Positions 36,481 through 44,775 of a DNA stretch of 52,597 nt are shown in pieces (position 1 is the stretch's first letter; the number at the start of each line of letters is the position of its first letter). A model generated the notes under the pieces. It did no database searches and had not been told where the DNA came from. It worked only from the letters and a program-made list of their open reading frames with translations. Source of the DNA: Acidithiobacillus sp. (GTDB lineage Bacteria > Pseudomonadota > Gammaproteobacteria > Acidithiobacillales > Acidithiobacillaceae). A program made the position numbers and the translations under genes. The stretch covers positions 1 through 52,597 of the forward strand of contig NZ_DAHVHY010000007.1 of NCBI RefSeq assembly GCF_027322205.1, in the 5' to 3' direction.

Positions 36481-36502
36481 TCGGCGCGCACAGAGTGGCG
36501 AT
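36481..36502 (+). repeat. 22-bp dispersed repeat, copy 2
   Basis: This matches 26809-26830 with one mismatch. Here the unit lies within the inverted repeat TTTATCG (36477-36483)/CGATAAA (36499-36505). Confidence 0.55.
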
Positions 36503-36584
36503 AAATGAAGTGCAGTATAGGGGAGGCTTCATTCGCGAGAACACTTGAAGGCCAAGAGGACGATAGTGGAGAGAGACCCATGGG

Positions 36585-36717
36585 GTACGAGAGTTTTTGC
36601 TATAGTATAATTTAAGCACGTTTAGACAGGAGGCGCTCCCGGTGCCCACCACCCAAAACCAGCTTCCGCCCCTGCACTGGGCCAGCCAACAGACCCTCGA
36701 ATACTGACGGCACCCGG
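36585..36717 (+). promoter_or_regulatory. Promoter and leader of the FGGY kinase gene
   Basis: A -10-like TATAAT is at about 36606-36611. An AGGAGG at 36627-36635 precedes a GTG at 36641 opening a 21-codon frame that stops just before the kinase ATG at 36718, which itself lacks a good ribosome binding site. This may be a translated leader. Confidence 0.4.
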
Positions 36718-38136
36718 ATGCCCACCTACTTGGGGATTGATCTCGGCACCTCTGGCGTGCGCGGAGTGCTCATCGACGACGGCCTGCAGATCGTCGCACA
36801 CGCGGCACTCCCCTACCCTGGTCCCCTCATCGAAGCCACAGTCTGGCTCGAGAGCATCGAGCAGCTCGCCGCCACGCTAATACGGCAGTCCCCTGATGGC
36901 TGGCGGGCCTTGGCTGCCATCAGTATCGATGGCACCTCTGCGACCCTGTTGCCCTGTGACACCCGAGGTGCCTCCCTCGGCCCGGCTCTGCTCTACTCCG
37001 ATCAACGCGCCCAGGAAGAAGCGACCTGGCTGGCGCGAGAATGGCCCGCAGCTGACGCCGCGCAGGGTGCCGCCAGCTCGCTTAGCAAGCTCCTCTGGCT
37101 ACGCCGTCACGATCCGCACTATCCACACCTGCGTTACATCCATCATCAGGCTGACTGGGTGGCCGCCCAGCTGACTGGTCTCTTTGGCCAAGCAGATCGT
37201 GGCAATCTGCTCAAACTGGGGTTAGATGGGGCGCGGCTCAGTTACCCACCGGCGCTATTAGGGCTGCTTAAAATTGCCGATGTGGATCTCGCCCTGTTGC
37301 CGCACGCGCTACGCGAAGGAGAAGACTACGGAACCGTGCGGCCGGACTGGGCACGACGTTTACAGATACCGGCGCATACCGTAGTGCGCGCTGGCTGTAC
37401 CGACAGCGTCGCCGCCGCCATCGCCGCCGGACTTCATAGCCCCGGACAGGCACTCAGCAGTCTCGGCTCGACCCTCGCCATCAAGGTCGTCCATACGCGT
37501 CCCTATGCCGGGAAAGGTCTTTACAGCCATTATCTGGGTCGGCATACGCTGGTGGGCGCCGCCTCCAACAGCGGTGGCGCCGCGCTACTCCGCCACTTCA
37601 GCCGCCCACAAATGGTGGCACTGAGTGCCGCCCTCAAACCCGCGACGCCCAGCGGCCAGCTCTTGTATCCGCTGCCGACCACCGGCGAGCGTTATCCTCT
37701 CAACGCCCCCCAATGGCCCGGCAGCAGCATCCCCCCTCTCGCTATCGAGGTGCGCTTTCAAGCCTTGCTCGAAGGGCTCAGCTATATCGAAGCCTGGTGT
37801 TACGCCACGCTTGAGGAACAACAGATCGCCATCGTCGGTGCCATCCTCAGCACTGGTGGGGGTACAGCCAATTTGCCCTGGATGCAAATGCGCGCCAACA
37901 TTCTCGACAAGCCCGTGCAAGTCATCGCCCACGGTGATCCCGCCCTCGGCAGCGCGCTCCTCGCCGCCAGCACCGATCTCGGCGAACTGGAAACCCTGCA
38001 GACCCGCCAGCCCGCAACGGAGCAGGTGTTCCTGCCAGAGACCACAGCCGCCTCGCAGTACCGGGAATATTACCATCAGTTCCGCGAGCACTTTGAGGCG
38101 CTATCCACGCTCTTTTTCTCAACGGAGATCTACTAG
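36718..38136 (+). CDS. FGGY-family carbohydrate kinase (D-ribulose/xylulose kinase-like)
   Basis: A 472-residue sugar kinase of the FGGY family. ATP/phosphate motifs: YLGIDLGTSGVRGV at the N-terminus, AISIDGTSATLLPCD, GCTDSVAAAIAAG and LGSTLAIKV, then ILSTGGGTANLPWMQMRANIL near the C-terminus. It resembles the short kinases of cyanobacteria and plants shown to act on D-ribulose; xylulose is the alternative. In an autotroph it could return free ribulose to the Calvin cycle. The gene stands alone; its composition is GC-rich and like that of the chromosome, unlike the AT-rich stretch before it. Confidence 0.8.
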   Translation: MPTYLGIDLGTSGVRGVLIDDGLQIVAHAALPYPGPLIEATVWLESIEQLAATLIRQSPDGWRALAAISIDGTSATLLPCDTRGASLGPALLYSDQRAQEEATWLAREWPAADAAQGAASSLSKLLWLRRHDPHYPHLRYIHHQADWVAAQLTGLFGQADRGNLLKLGLDGARLSYPPALLGLLKIADVDLALLPHALREGEDYGTVRPDWARRLQIPAHTVVRAGCTDSVAAAIAAGLHSPGQALSSLGSTLAIKVVHTRPYAGKGLYSHYLGRHTLVGAASNSGGAALLRHFSRPQMVALSAALKPATPSGQLLYPLPTTGERYPLNAPQWPGSSIPPLAIEVRFQALLEGLSYIEAWCYATLEEQQIAIVGAILSTGGGTANLPWMQMRANILDKPVQVIAHGDPALGSALLAASTDLGELETLQTRQPATEQVFLPETTAASQYREYYHQFREHFEALSTLFFSTEIY

Positions 38137-38205
38137 TAGATGATCGTGCAACGCACAGAGCAATACGCACGGCGTGAATATCCAAATCATGTCAGAAAGG
38201 AGCCA

Positions 38206-38398
38206 ATGACGATTTTGATAAAAAGCGCCGTCATTGAAATTGACCAACGGTCTCGACACCGCATCCCTTGCGATCGGCGAACAAATCTGCGGAAAAGAGA
38301 CGGTTACCTTAGACGAGGCGGTGAGAACGATAGCGAATGTCCAGATATTGGACTATGCGACCTCCCTGTCTCTGTTCGTATACCAACGTCGCAGATGA
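38206..38398 (+). pseudogene. Small frameshifted gene (about 64 codons)
   Basis: After AAAGGAG an ATG at 38206 starts MTILIKSAVIEI. The protein-like continuation, LTNGLDTASLAIGEQICGKE and LDEAVRTIANVQILDYATSL, is one frame over and ends with TGA at 38398. A single missing base near 38238 would restore one frame. The family is unknown. Confidence 0.35.
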
Positions 38399-38433
38399 GT
38401 GATTCACAACACAGCTTGCGTTCCATCGCTCAC

Positions 38434-38476
38434 ATGTTATAATATTGTTATAATTTTATTGTGGAGGAGATATTGT
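38434..38476 (+). promoter_or_regulatory. mazEF promoter/operator with direct TTATAAT repeats
   Basis: The motif GTTATAAT occurs twice, 11 bp apart, overlapping -10-like TATAAT boxes, and is followed by GGAGGAG ahead of mazE. Autoregulation by the MazE-MazF complex at such repeats is usual for the family. Confidence 0.5.
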
Positions 38477-38713
38477 ATGCGATCCACCATACGGAAGATA
38501 GGTAATTCACGTGGCGTTCTCATTCCAGCACCATTTCTGGCGGCCTGCGGGATGGATGATGACGTAGATATTGCCGTGGAAGGTAACGCTTTGGTTATAA
38601 GGTCCCTGCGCGCGATGCGCGCAGGGTGGTTTGAGGGCTATCGGTCAGATATGGACGTGGAACCTCTAAACCAGATAGCTGTAGATGAAGGTGTTGAAGA
38701 GTGGGCATGGTAA
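38477..38713 (+). CDS. mazE: MazE-type antitoxin
   Basis: A 78-residue AbrB-fold antitoxin: STIRKIGNSRGVLIPAPFL is the swapped-hairpin DNA-binding domain. The acidic C-terminus (MDVEPLNQIAVDEGVEEWAW) would neutralise MazF. The start follows GGAGGAG. It overlaps the toxin gene. Confidence 0.9.
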   Translation: MRSTIRKIGNSRGVLIPAPFLAACGMDDDVDIAVEGNALVIRSLRAMRAGWFEGYRSDMDVEPLNQIAVDEGVEEWAW

Positions 38714-39018
38714 AGCGTGGCGAGGTGTACCGGGTGAATCTCGATCCCACCACTGTGGGCACTGAAATCAGAAAGACGCGACCAGCTTTGATTGTGTCTC
38801 CGGACGATCTCAATTCAGCATTACCGCGTGTCATCGTGGCCCCGCTGACCAGCGCAGGGCAGCCACTGGGTTGCAGGCCGGAATTGGTGTTTGCGGGTAA
38901 GCCAGCCCGCATATTGCTCGACCAGATTCGTGCAGTAGACAAGCACCGCCTGACTGGCAAAATGGGCGAGATAGCCCTTTCGGAGTGGCACTCCGTATTG
39001 CTTGAAATGCTGAGTTAG
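38707..39018 (+). CDS. mazF: MazF-type endoribonuclease toxin
   Basis: A 103-residue PemK/MazF mRNA interferase: KRGEVYRVNLDPTTVGTEIR with the conserved GE-V..LDP..G.E motif, KTRPALIVS, then RVIVAPLTS and LDQIRAVDKHRL. The ATG at 38707 overlaps mazE by 7 nt; an upstream GTG at 38701 would add two residues. Both partners are intact, so the system may be active. Confidence 0.92.
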   Translation: MVKRGEVYRVNLDPTTVGTEIRKTRPALIVSPDDLNSALPRVIVAPLTSAGQPLGCRPELVFAGKPARILLDQIRAVDKHRLTGKMGEIALSEWHSVLLEMLS

Positions 39019-39230
39019 ATAAGCGCTCATTATTCTTAGGGGGCCATTTTTTACGCATAAACACCTCGCTATCATTTTTCATTTTATAAGATTGCTTTTG
39101 GTACAGACCCACCCTTATGGGGCGGGCTCGATCTGATTCGATCCTGCTTCCGATCTTTTTTCAGGGTACCCCAAAAACCACTCTACTCCTCCCTGCCGAC
39201 AGCGCCGTTTTCCTTTCTGCGGTTAGCCCG

Positions 39231-39268
39231 AAAAAATAAAGGCACCTAGCAAGTTGCGCTAAGTGCCT
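39231..39268 (-). terminator. Rho-independent terminator after tRNA-Arg
   Basis: On the minus strand AGGCACTTAGC and GCTAGGTGCCT form an 11-bp stem (one G-T pair) with a 7-nt loop, followed by TTATTTTTT. Confidence 0.85.
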
Positions 39269-39276
39269 GTTTTACA

Positions 39277-39353
39277 TGGTGCGCTCGGACGGAGTCGAAC
39301 CGCCGACCTACTGGTTCGTAGCCAGTTGCTCTATCCAGCTGAGCTACGAGCGC
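39277..39353 (-). tRNA. tRNA-Arg (anticodon ACG)
   Basis: The reverse strand gives a complete cloverleaf: acceptor GCGCTCG/CGAGCGC, D-arm TAGCTCAGCTGGATAGAGCA, anticodon stem ACTGG/CCAGT with loop CTACGAA (anticodon ACG) and T-arm GGCGGTTCGACTCCG. The CCA end is encoded at 39277-39279. Confidence 0.95.
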
Positions 39354-39364
39354 GTGGAGGGCGT

Positions 39365-39393
39365 AATATACCTACAGACGGGGAGTCGGTCAA
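39365..39393 (-). promoter_or_regulatory. Sigma-70 promoter of tRNA-Arg
   Basis: TTGACC (39388-39393) is followed after 17 bp by TATATT (39365-39370) on the minus strand, with a GC-rich GCCCTCC discriminator next to the tRNA start, as at the tRNA-Val gene. Confidence 0.75.
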
Positions 39394-39422
39394 TCCTCTG
39401 CCCAAAGCACCTACCAGAGCCC

Positions 39423-40157
39423 TCAACTCCCGGTAATGCCGCTCCCCGATGTGCCCTTATCCTTCGCCATTTCCGCCTTGAGCTTAGCGAGATCATCATC
39501 CACACCACTCGTCGCACGCACTTTGTCGAGCTCTTTTTCAGTCTGGCTGCGGCTATCCAGGGGATCATTCAACGCACCGGACTCCATCAGACCATCCAAG
39601 GCCGACGCCTTGGATTCCATCTGCTGGGTACGATCCTCGGCGCGGCGCATGGCCTCACCGGCGTCGTTCATACCCTGGCCGATGCCCGTGAGCGACTCTC
39701 CAGCTTTAACTTCCGCCTGCGCCGCGGTCATCTCACTTTTGGTGACTTCCTTCTGGGTCCGGAACTGTTCGATATGATCCTGCAGCTTGCTCTCATAATC
39801 CGTCAGCTTCTGCACCTGTGCTGCCACCGTGTCATGCGCTTCCTTGAGAGAAGCGATTTTCTGCAATTCGGACTGCTTCTGGGCCAGTTCAGCGCGCGCC
39901 AGATCTTCCCGGTTGGCACCCAGCGCCATTCGCGCATCTGCATCCGCTTTGTCGGCGGCCTTCTGCGCCTGCGCCATCTGATTTTCCAGAGACACTCGCT
40001 CGGTCACCACATCAGCAAGATGTCTTTTGGTGTCCTGCAAATTCGTAATCATTTTCTCATAAGACAGGTCCAGGCTTTCTCCGGGATCCTCCGCGTTATC
40101 GAGAAAATGATTCACCTTACCTTCCAGTATTTCTGCAGCATGTTTAAATATCGACAT
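39423..40157 (-). CDS. pspA: PspA/IM30-family membrane stress protein
   Basis: A 244-residue, almost entirely helical, coiled-coil protein. The N-terminus (MSIFKHAAEILEGKVNHFLD) is the amphipathic membrane-binding helix, and PGESLDLSYEKM is family-typical. The long heptad region ends with a Gly/Ser-rich tail. PspA proteins form ESCRT-III-like polymers that protect or remodel the inner membrane under stress. It is the last gene of a leftward operon with two YbjQ-like proteins (40-bp gap), not with pspBC or pspF. Confidence 0.92.
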   Translation of the reverse strand: MSIFKHAAEILEGKVNHFLDNAEDPGESLDLSYEKMITNLQDTKRHLADVVTERVSLENQMAQAQKAADKADADARMALGANREDLARAELAQKQSELQKIASLKEAHDTVAAQVQKLTDYESKLQDHIEQFRTQKEVTKSEMTAAQAEVKAGESLTGIGQGMNDAGEAMRRAEDRTQQMESKASALDGLMESGALNDPLDSRSQTEKELDKVRATSGVDDDLAKLKAEMAKDKGTSGSGITGS

Positions 40158-40196
40158 CAGATCACTCCTTACGACAGCGTCGCGATGCTCATTGCA

Positions 40197-41021
40197 TCAA
40201 TCATTAACCGGAATCACCAGTTGTGGGCTCAAGGCATCGACCAGTGCGTCGGCGTTTTCCATGGCCTTCACTGCCGTACCCACAGCAAAAAACTCAATGA
40301 TATGCGGCTTCCAGTTGTGGCTACCTTCATGCAGTTGCACGCCGGTAATTCCATCCGCCTGGGCCTCCTGGGCCTCATGCTGCATACGCTCCATGGCCAG
40401 TTCACGCGCGTCGTACATGGCCTGCGTAAATTGCTCCATTTCTGTATTGCGCCCCACATTGCCCATGGATTTCAAAAGACCCTGGTGGGCCACATGATAT
40501 ACACAGGAGCCCATTACCATTTCCATCGGCCGATAACCCGCCTGCAGCAACATCCAGAAATCCTGCCCACTGAGATCGCTGGTAAAAGGTTTACCCCCTA
40601 CTCCCTTGAATCCAGAGGCGCCGCTGCGATGCGCAATAGCCGTACCAATCGCCATGAATTCGAGAATATCCTGATCCCATTCCATGCGTTTGACTTCTAG
40701 GCGCACACCGACAATACCGTCCGCCTGTAGCAAGGTAGCCTCCTGTTCCATGCGACTCATAGCCAGTTCGCGAGCCTGGTACATGGCCTGGGACAGTACA
40801 TCCATCTCCATATTCTGATTCCAGTTACCATACTGAATACCCATATGGTAAATGCAGGATCCTACCACCAGCCCTAAAGGCTCAAAATTGGCCTTACGAA
40901 CCATAACAAATTCATTGACGGAGAGATCGGAGGTAAATATGCCTTCGTGGCTGCCCTGCGAGCGCAAACCCTTCAGACGTTCGATGGCATGGGGAGCCAG
41001 TTGTTCAGCGGTATCGGTCAT
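40197..41021 (-). CDS. Protein with two YbjQ-like (heavy-metal-binding family) domains
   Basis: A 274-residue protein with two matching halves: [22 protein letters not shown] plus GSCIYHMG and later [20 protein letters not shown] plus GSCVYHVA. Each is followed by an ARELAM..M..EA...ADGI.GV helix-strand pattern and an EF.AIGTA end. This is the YbjQ/UPF0145 type fold, a pentamer-forming domain of unclear function with supposed metal binding. It overlaps the neighbouring 325-residue gene by 4 bp (ATGA), so the two are translated together. Confidence 0.78.
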   Translation of the reverse strand: MTDTAEQLAPHAIERLKGLRSQGSHEGIFTSDLSVNEFVMVRKANFEPLGLVVGSCIYHMGIQYGNWNQNMEMDVLSQAMYQARELAMSRMEQEATLLQADGIVGVRLEVKRMEWDQDILEFMAIGTAIAHRSGASGFKGVGGKPFTSDLSGQDFWMLLQAGYRPMEMVMGSCVYHVAHQGLLKSMGNVGRNTEMEQFTQAMYDARELAMERMQHEAQEAQADGITGVQLHEGSHNWKPHIIEFFAVGTAVKAMENADALVDALSPQLVIPVND

Positions 41022-41995
41022 ATGAGATCCTTTCGTGCCGTGGCGGCACTTTTCAATGGATGGTCAAGGAGTGAAATCATCGGAATCAATTCGTGCTGGG
41101 GGGCGTTTTTCGGCAAATAACTGATGGCTGTGCCAATACTAATGTGACGGCACAGAAAGCGTTCCGGGCTATCCTGATCGGCGGCAACCCGAAACATCTG
41201 GGTGGTGCTGGTATGCGCCAATACCGCGGCCGCCATACGCCGCCCATCTTCGCGCAAATCGTATAGAGCGCGACGACGGACATTTTCCTGGAATGTAGAC
41301 AGATCGGTGATTTCCATATTCCAGTAGCGCGCCGCAAAGGGAGAGGACTGCGCGGCCTGCTCAGCCATGGTACCCATCCACGGGCTGTACCAATCAAAGT
41401 TGGCACCGATAGCGATGCCCACAGGCACCACCCCATCTTCCAGCAACCGTACGAACTCCAGTGCCGAGACAGTAGCCACGACCGGCTCCGCAGACGGCGG
41501 CAAAGCGCGAATGCGGATAGCTGTGCCGGTAACGCCATAATCCATATCTTCGTGCTCACCATGATGCACTTTCATCCGCACATCGACGATCGCATTCGCA
41601 CCCAGGGCGAGTGCCTCCAGGCGCATACGTTCCACAGCCGTATGCCAGCCATCATAGTGCCCTTGCGTCCAGGAATAACCAAAATGGTACCAGCAATTAC
41701 CGGTCACCATACCAATGGGTTGTACGCCGTGACTGCGCTGCAACAGCAACTCAGACGCCCGCGCCGTACTAATCCAGGGCAATTGCCCCTGACTGGTCTG
41801 AAACATTCGGCTTTGTACAAAAGAAGGGAGGCGGTGTTGGCGCAGCGCCAGCTCCCATTCAGAGTAACGCTGCATTTCTTCGGGGGTTTGTGAGCGGATA
41901 CCTTTGCTGGCATTCTGACCAATATTTTCTGCAGCACGCTGGGCATCATGTGCGACTTCCCCGATACCCTGTTTGATCTTGTCCCAAATGGACAT
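41018..41995 (-). CDS. YbjQ-like protein, partner of the 274-residue paralogue
   Basis: A 325-residue protein. An N-terminal helical part ([20 protein letters not shown]) is followed by a first YbjQ-like unit with [13 protein letters not shown] and [20 protein letters not shown] ending in GVTGTAIR, and a second unit with [15 protein letters not shown] and [17 protein letters not shown] ending in SIGTAISYL. It is diverged from the next gene but of the same layout. The role may be scaffold or sensor at the membrane together with PspA (inference). Confidence 0.72.
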   Translation of the reverse strand: MSIWDKIKQGIGEVAHDAQRAAENIGQNASKGIRSQTPEEMQRYSEWELALRQHRLPSFVQSRMFQTSQGQLPWISTARASELLLQRSHGVQPIGMVTGNCWYHFGYSWTQGHYDGWHTAVERMRLEALALGANAIVDVRMKVHHGEHEDMDYGVTGTAIRIRALPPSAEPVVATVSALEFVRLLEDGVVPVGIAIGANFDWYSPWMGTMAEQAAQSSPFAARYWNMEITDLSTFQENVRRRALYDLREDGRRMAAAVLAHTSTTQMFRVAADQDSPERFLCRHISIGTAISYLPKNAPQHELIPMISLLDHPLKSAATARKDLI

Positions 41996-42010
41996 AAACC
42001 CTCCTTCAAA

Positions 42011-42391
42011 TTACCCCATAAGAAAGTCATGCAAGGTATTACTGGCGCCCTGCATTTCGCCGGAGAGATCAGCCAGATCAGCAACCAAGCTTTCCAGCCA
42101 GACGGCTAACGATAAATCTTCATGTTTCAGCACTACGCCGCGTACGGTTTTCGCGCGCACCGTGCTGATATGGGCGCCTTCTTTTTTGAGGATATAGTCG
42201 TTATTATTGGTGTGGATAATGATTGATTCGATGTGACTGCTTTTCGCGAAGAATCCATCCTTTTTGCGTTCCACTTCTACAAAACCCGGCACGTCCCCCT
42301 CCAGACGTGCCGCCAATCCTTCCACAAAAGCCTTCATGTCTGTTTGTGCCCGCCTGATCCAGGCCGTATTTTGCTCAAAATCCGTACTCAT
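42011..42391 (-). CDS. Small protein of unknown function heading the pspA operon
   Basis: A 126-residue soluble protein with a mixed alpha/beta pattern (FVEGLAARLEGDVPGFVEVE, SIIIHTNNNDYILKKEGA, TVRAKTVRGVVLKHEDLSL) and a C-terminal helix. No family was recognised. It lies 15 bp ahead of the 325-residue YbjQ-like gene and is the first gene of the operon; it starts after GGGAGGGAGGCC. Confidence 0.65.
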   Translation of the reverse strand: MSTDFEQNTAWIRRAQTDMKAFVEGLAARLEGDVPGFVEVERKKDGFFAKSSHIESIIIHTNNNDYILKKEGAHISTVRAKTVRGVVLKHEDLSLAVWLESLVADLADLSGEMQGASNTLHDFLMG

Positions 42392-42474
42392 ACGGGGCCT
42401 CCCTCCCTAGATTGCCACCAATATACCCGATATATGGCACCTCACTCGTGCTTATAAAAAACGCCCTGCTACCT

Positions 42475-42495
42475 AAAATGAGACTCTTCGTCTCA
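42475..42495 (-). terminator. Hairpin terminator after the ABC exporter gene
   Basis: TGAGAC-GAAGA-GTCTCA followed by TTTTA on the minus strand, just after the exporter stop. The stem is only 6 bp. Confidence 0.6.
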
Positions 42496-42516
42496 ACTTT
42501 AGTTCGCCAGGCCCGA

Positions 42517-44358
42517 TCACGCACGAATTTTTTGAAGTTCCGACCCAGCTTCCGCTCCCTCATACAAACGCTGCAATTGGGCGAACTGACGATAAATCTG
42601 ACAGGCATTCAGAAGCTCTCTGTGATTCCCCACAGCAATCAGCCTACCCTTATCCAACACCGCAATACGTGACGCATGAATAACCGTCGCCAACCGGTGT
42701 GCCGCAACGAGGGTGGTGCGTTGTGCGGTGAGATTGCCCAGCGCCTCCTGAATAATGCGTTCGTTTTCCGCATCCAGGGCACTGGTGGCCTCATCCAGAA
42801 TCAGCACGCGCGGATTACGCAAAATAGCGCGGGCAATGGCGATACGTTGGCGTTGCCCGCCCGACAAAGTAACGCCTTTCTCCCCCACATGGGTCTGCAG
42901 TCGCCCCTCCAGGCGATCAGAAAATTCATCCACCCGCGCCGCACGCACCGCTTCCTGAAGGGCAGCCTCGCTTGCGTCCGGACGGGCCATCATGATGTTT
43001 TCCGCAATGCTCATGGAGAAAATCACCGGATGCTGAGGCACCATCGCCAGTTGTTGACGTAACGAGCGGAGCGGTAAGGCATTGACATCCACACCATCCA
43101 GAAAAATGCGCCCCTGACTCGGCTGATAATGGCGCAGTAACAAGGAAAAAACCGTACTTTTACCAGCACCAGAGGGACCCACAAAAGCCACCGTTTCTCC
43201 TGCGGCAATGTCGAGCGTGATATTTTCAATCGCATTGAAATCGCGGCGTGACGGATAACTGAAAGATACTTTGTCCAGATACAGACTGGCGGGCCTTACC
43301 CACTGCGCCGGCAGTCCGCCGTCGACAAGCGTTGGCGCTGGATCCTGCACAGGGGAAACAGGAAAGCTTGCCTCCGGCATCTCATCCAGCAGCGCCAACA
43401 GTCGCTCCGTCGCTCCGGCCAGACGTGCCATACTACCCCACAACTCGCCGAGGGCGGCCAGAGAAGTCGCTGCCATCAGCGCGTAGAGCAGAAAAGCCGC
43501 CAGCACCCCGATCCCCACTTCGTGGTGCAACACGGCCAAACCACCCCAATAGAGCATCACACTGAGCGCCAGAAACACCAGCCCCCCAGTCAAAAAGGTG
43601 GACCACAATTGCACCATCACCCGGGACCAAACTTGCTCCAGCAAAAACCGGATATCGCGCCGATAATGTTCTTCCGTCTGCGGCTCCATGGTCAATGACT
43701 GAATCACCCGTATACCATTAACCGACTCTTCCGTATGCGCGCTCAGATCAGCCAGATAATCCTGTTCTTTACGACTATAGCGACGTTGCAGGCGCCCGGA
43801 TTTCAGGTTGATGAACACCAGCAAAGGTAAAACGACCATACCGGGTATGATCAGTCGTGGCATGGTGGCGGCCATGAGTACCAGCGCCCCGATCAGGGTA
43901 ATACCGCTTTGCAGGCTGCGCCCCAACACTCCCGTCAACCCAAAGCGCAGGATGGTCACATCGCTGCTGAGCCGGGAAATCACCTCTCCAGTGCGAAAAG
44001 CCTCATAAAAACCCGCTGGCAAACGTAAGGCATGACTGAACACTGCGGTACGGAGGTCCGCCACCACCCCTTGTCCGATCCAAGTGGCCAGGGCATCACG
44101 TAAGGCGCGCATGGCAACGGTGAACAGTCCCAGCCCCAGCAGGGCGATACTGATCCACATCAGCGCGGCGTAACTATGAAACCCTTTATCGAGAATCCAG
44201 CGCGCGCCTTGCGGCAGCATCAGCGAACTCGCGGCGCTGAGCAACAGAGCCAGCACATACAGGAGCAGCAAAGCACGATGTGCCTGCAAAAATGGCTTCA
44301 GTTTCCACAACACCCAGACATTCTTGTTGGCCGGACGTTGCCAGGGATTTTGCGCCAC
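42517..44358 (-). CDS. MsbA-like ABC exporter (fused membrane and ATPase domains)
   Basis: A 613-residue half-transporter. Residues about 25-320 hold six transmembrane helices. The C-terminal ATPase has Walker A VGPSGAGKST, signature LSGGQRQRIAIARA, Walker B VLILDEATSALD and the switch His in VAAHRL. It resembles lipid flippase or multidrug exporters of the MsbA/ABCB type; the substrate cannot be read from sequence. It is separated from the pspA operon downstream by a terminator. Confidence 0.9.
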   Translation of the reverse strand: MAQNPWQRPANKNVWVLWKLKPFLQAHRALLLLYVLALLLSAASSLMLPQGARWILDKGFHSYAALMWISIALLGLGLFTVAMRALRDALATWIGQGVVADLRTAVFSHALRLPAGFYEAFRTGEVISRLSSDVTILRFGLTGVLGRSLQSGITLIGALVLMAATMPRLIIPGMVVLPLLVFINLKSGRLQRRYSRKEQDYLADLSAHTEESVNGIRVIQSLTMEPQTEEHYRRDIRFLLEQVWSRVMVQLWSTFLTGGLVFLALSVMLYWGGLAVLHHEVGIGVLAAFLLYALMAATSLAALGELWGSMARLAGATERLLALLDEMPEASFPVSPVQDPAPTLVDGGLPAQWVRPASLYLDKVSFSYPSRRDFNAIENITLDIAAGETVAFVGPSGAGKSTVFSLLLRHYQPSQGRIFLDGVDVNALPLRSLRQQLAMVPQHPVIFSMSIAENIMMARPDASEAALQEAVRAARVDEFSDRLEGRLQTHVGEKGVTLSGGQRQRIAIARAILRNPRVLILDEATSALDAENERIIQEALGNLTAQRTTLVAAHRLATVIHASRIAVLDKGRLIAVGNHRELLNACQIYRQFAQLQRLYEGAEAGSELQKIRA

Positions 44359-44775
44359 AACTCACCTTCAATGCACCAAGAATGCCACAGCATACCCCAT
44401 TCACCCGCCTGGCGCTCAGGTTGCTCGCCCAAGTCAGCAGGGGCCTCGCATTCACCGTGCTGCCGACCAGCAGATCACGGTACTGATCGCCACCCACAAC
44501 TCCTCGCCGTCGCGCAGCACCTGCGCTTCCATTGCCTGCAAACCCAGCAATTGCTTGATGGCACGGAAGTCCTCCCCTTCGCCAGATCTTCCAGATAGTT
44601 ATGTGATGAAAATCGTACTCTTTTAGTCGGGGTGTAATACCAATCCTTCACACCCCACATCCCGTGAAATACCTGCCTTACGCAAAATAGTTGATTTTAG
44701 TCGAAGGATGCTTATCATTTGCGCTCTTGCGCGCATTTCCCGCGCCCGATGAGATTGCTCCTGGAGTTGATGATC
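44359..44775. other. Intergenic region with an unexplained minus-strand frame
   Basis: Between the exporter and the aminotransferase, a minus-strand frame from about 44594 to 44452 reads like protein (EDFRAIKQLLGLQAMEAQVL) but has no start codon and is followed by a frame change. It is probably the remains of a small gene. The aminotransferase promoter should be near 44690-44750. Confidence 0.4.

Noticed and set aside
39276-40700. 474-codon plus-strand frame
   Set aside because: It crosses the tRNA-Arg gene and runs antisense to pspA and the YbjQ-like gene, so it is not a gene.
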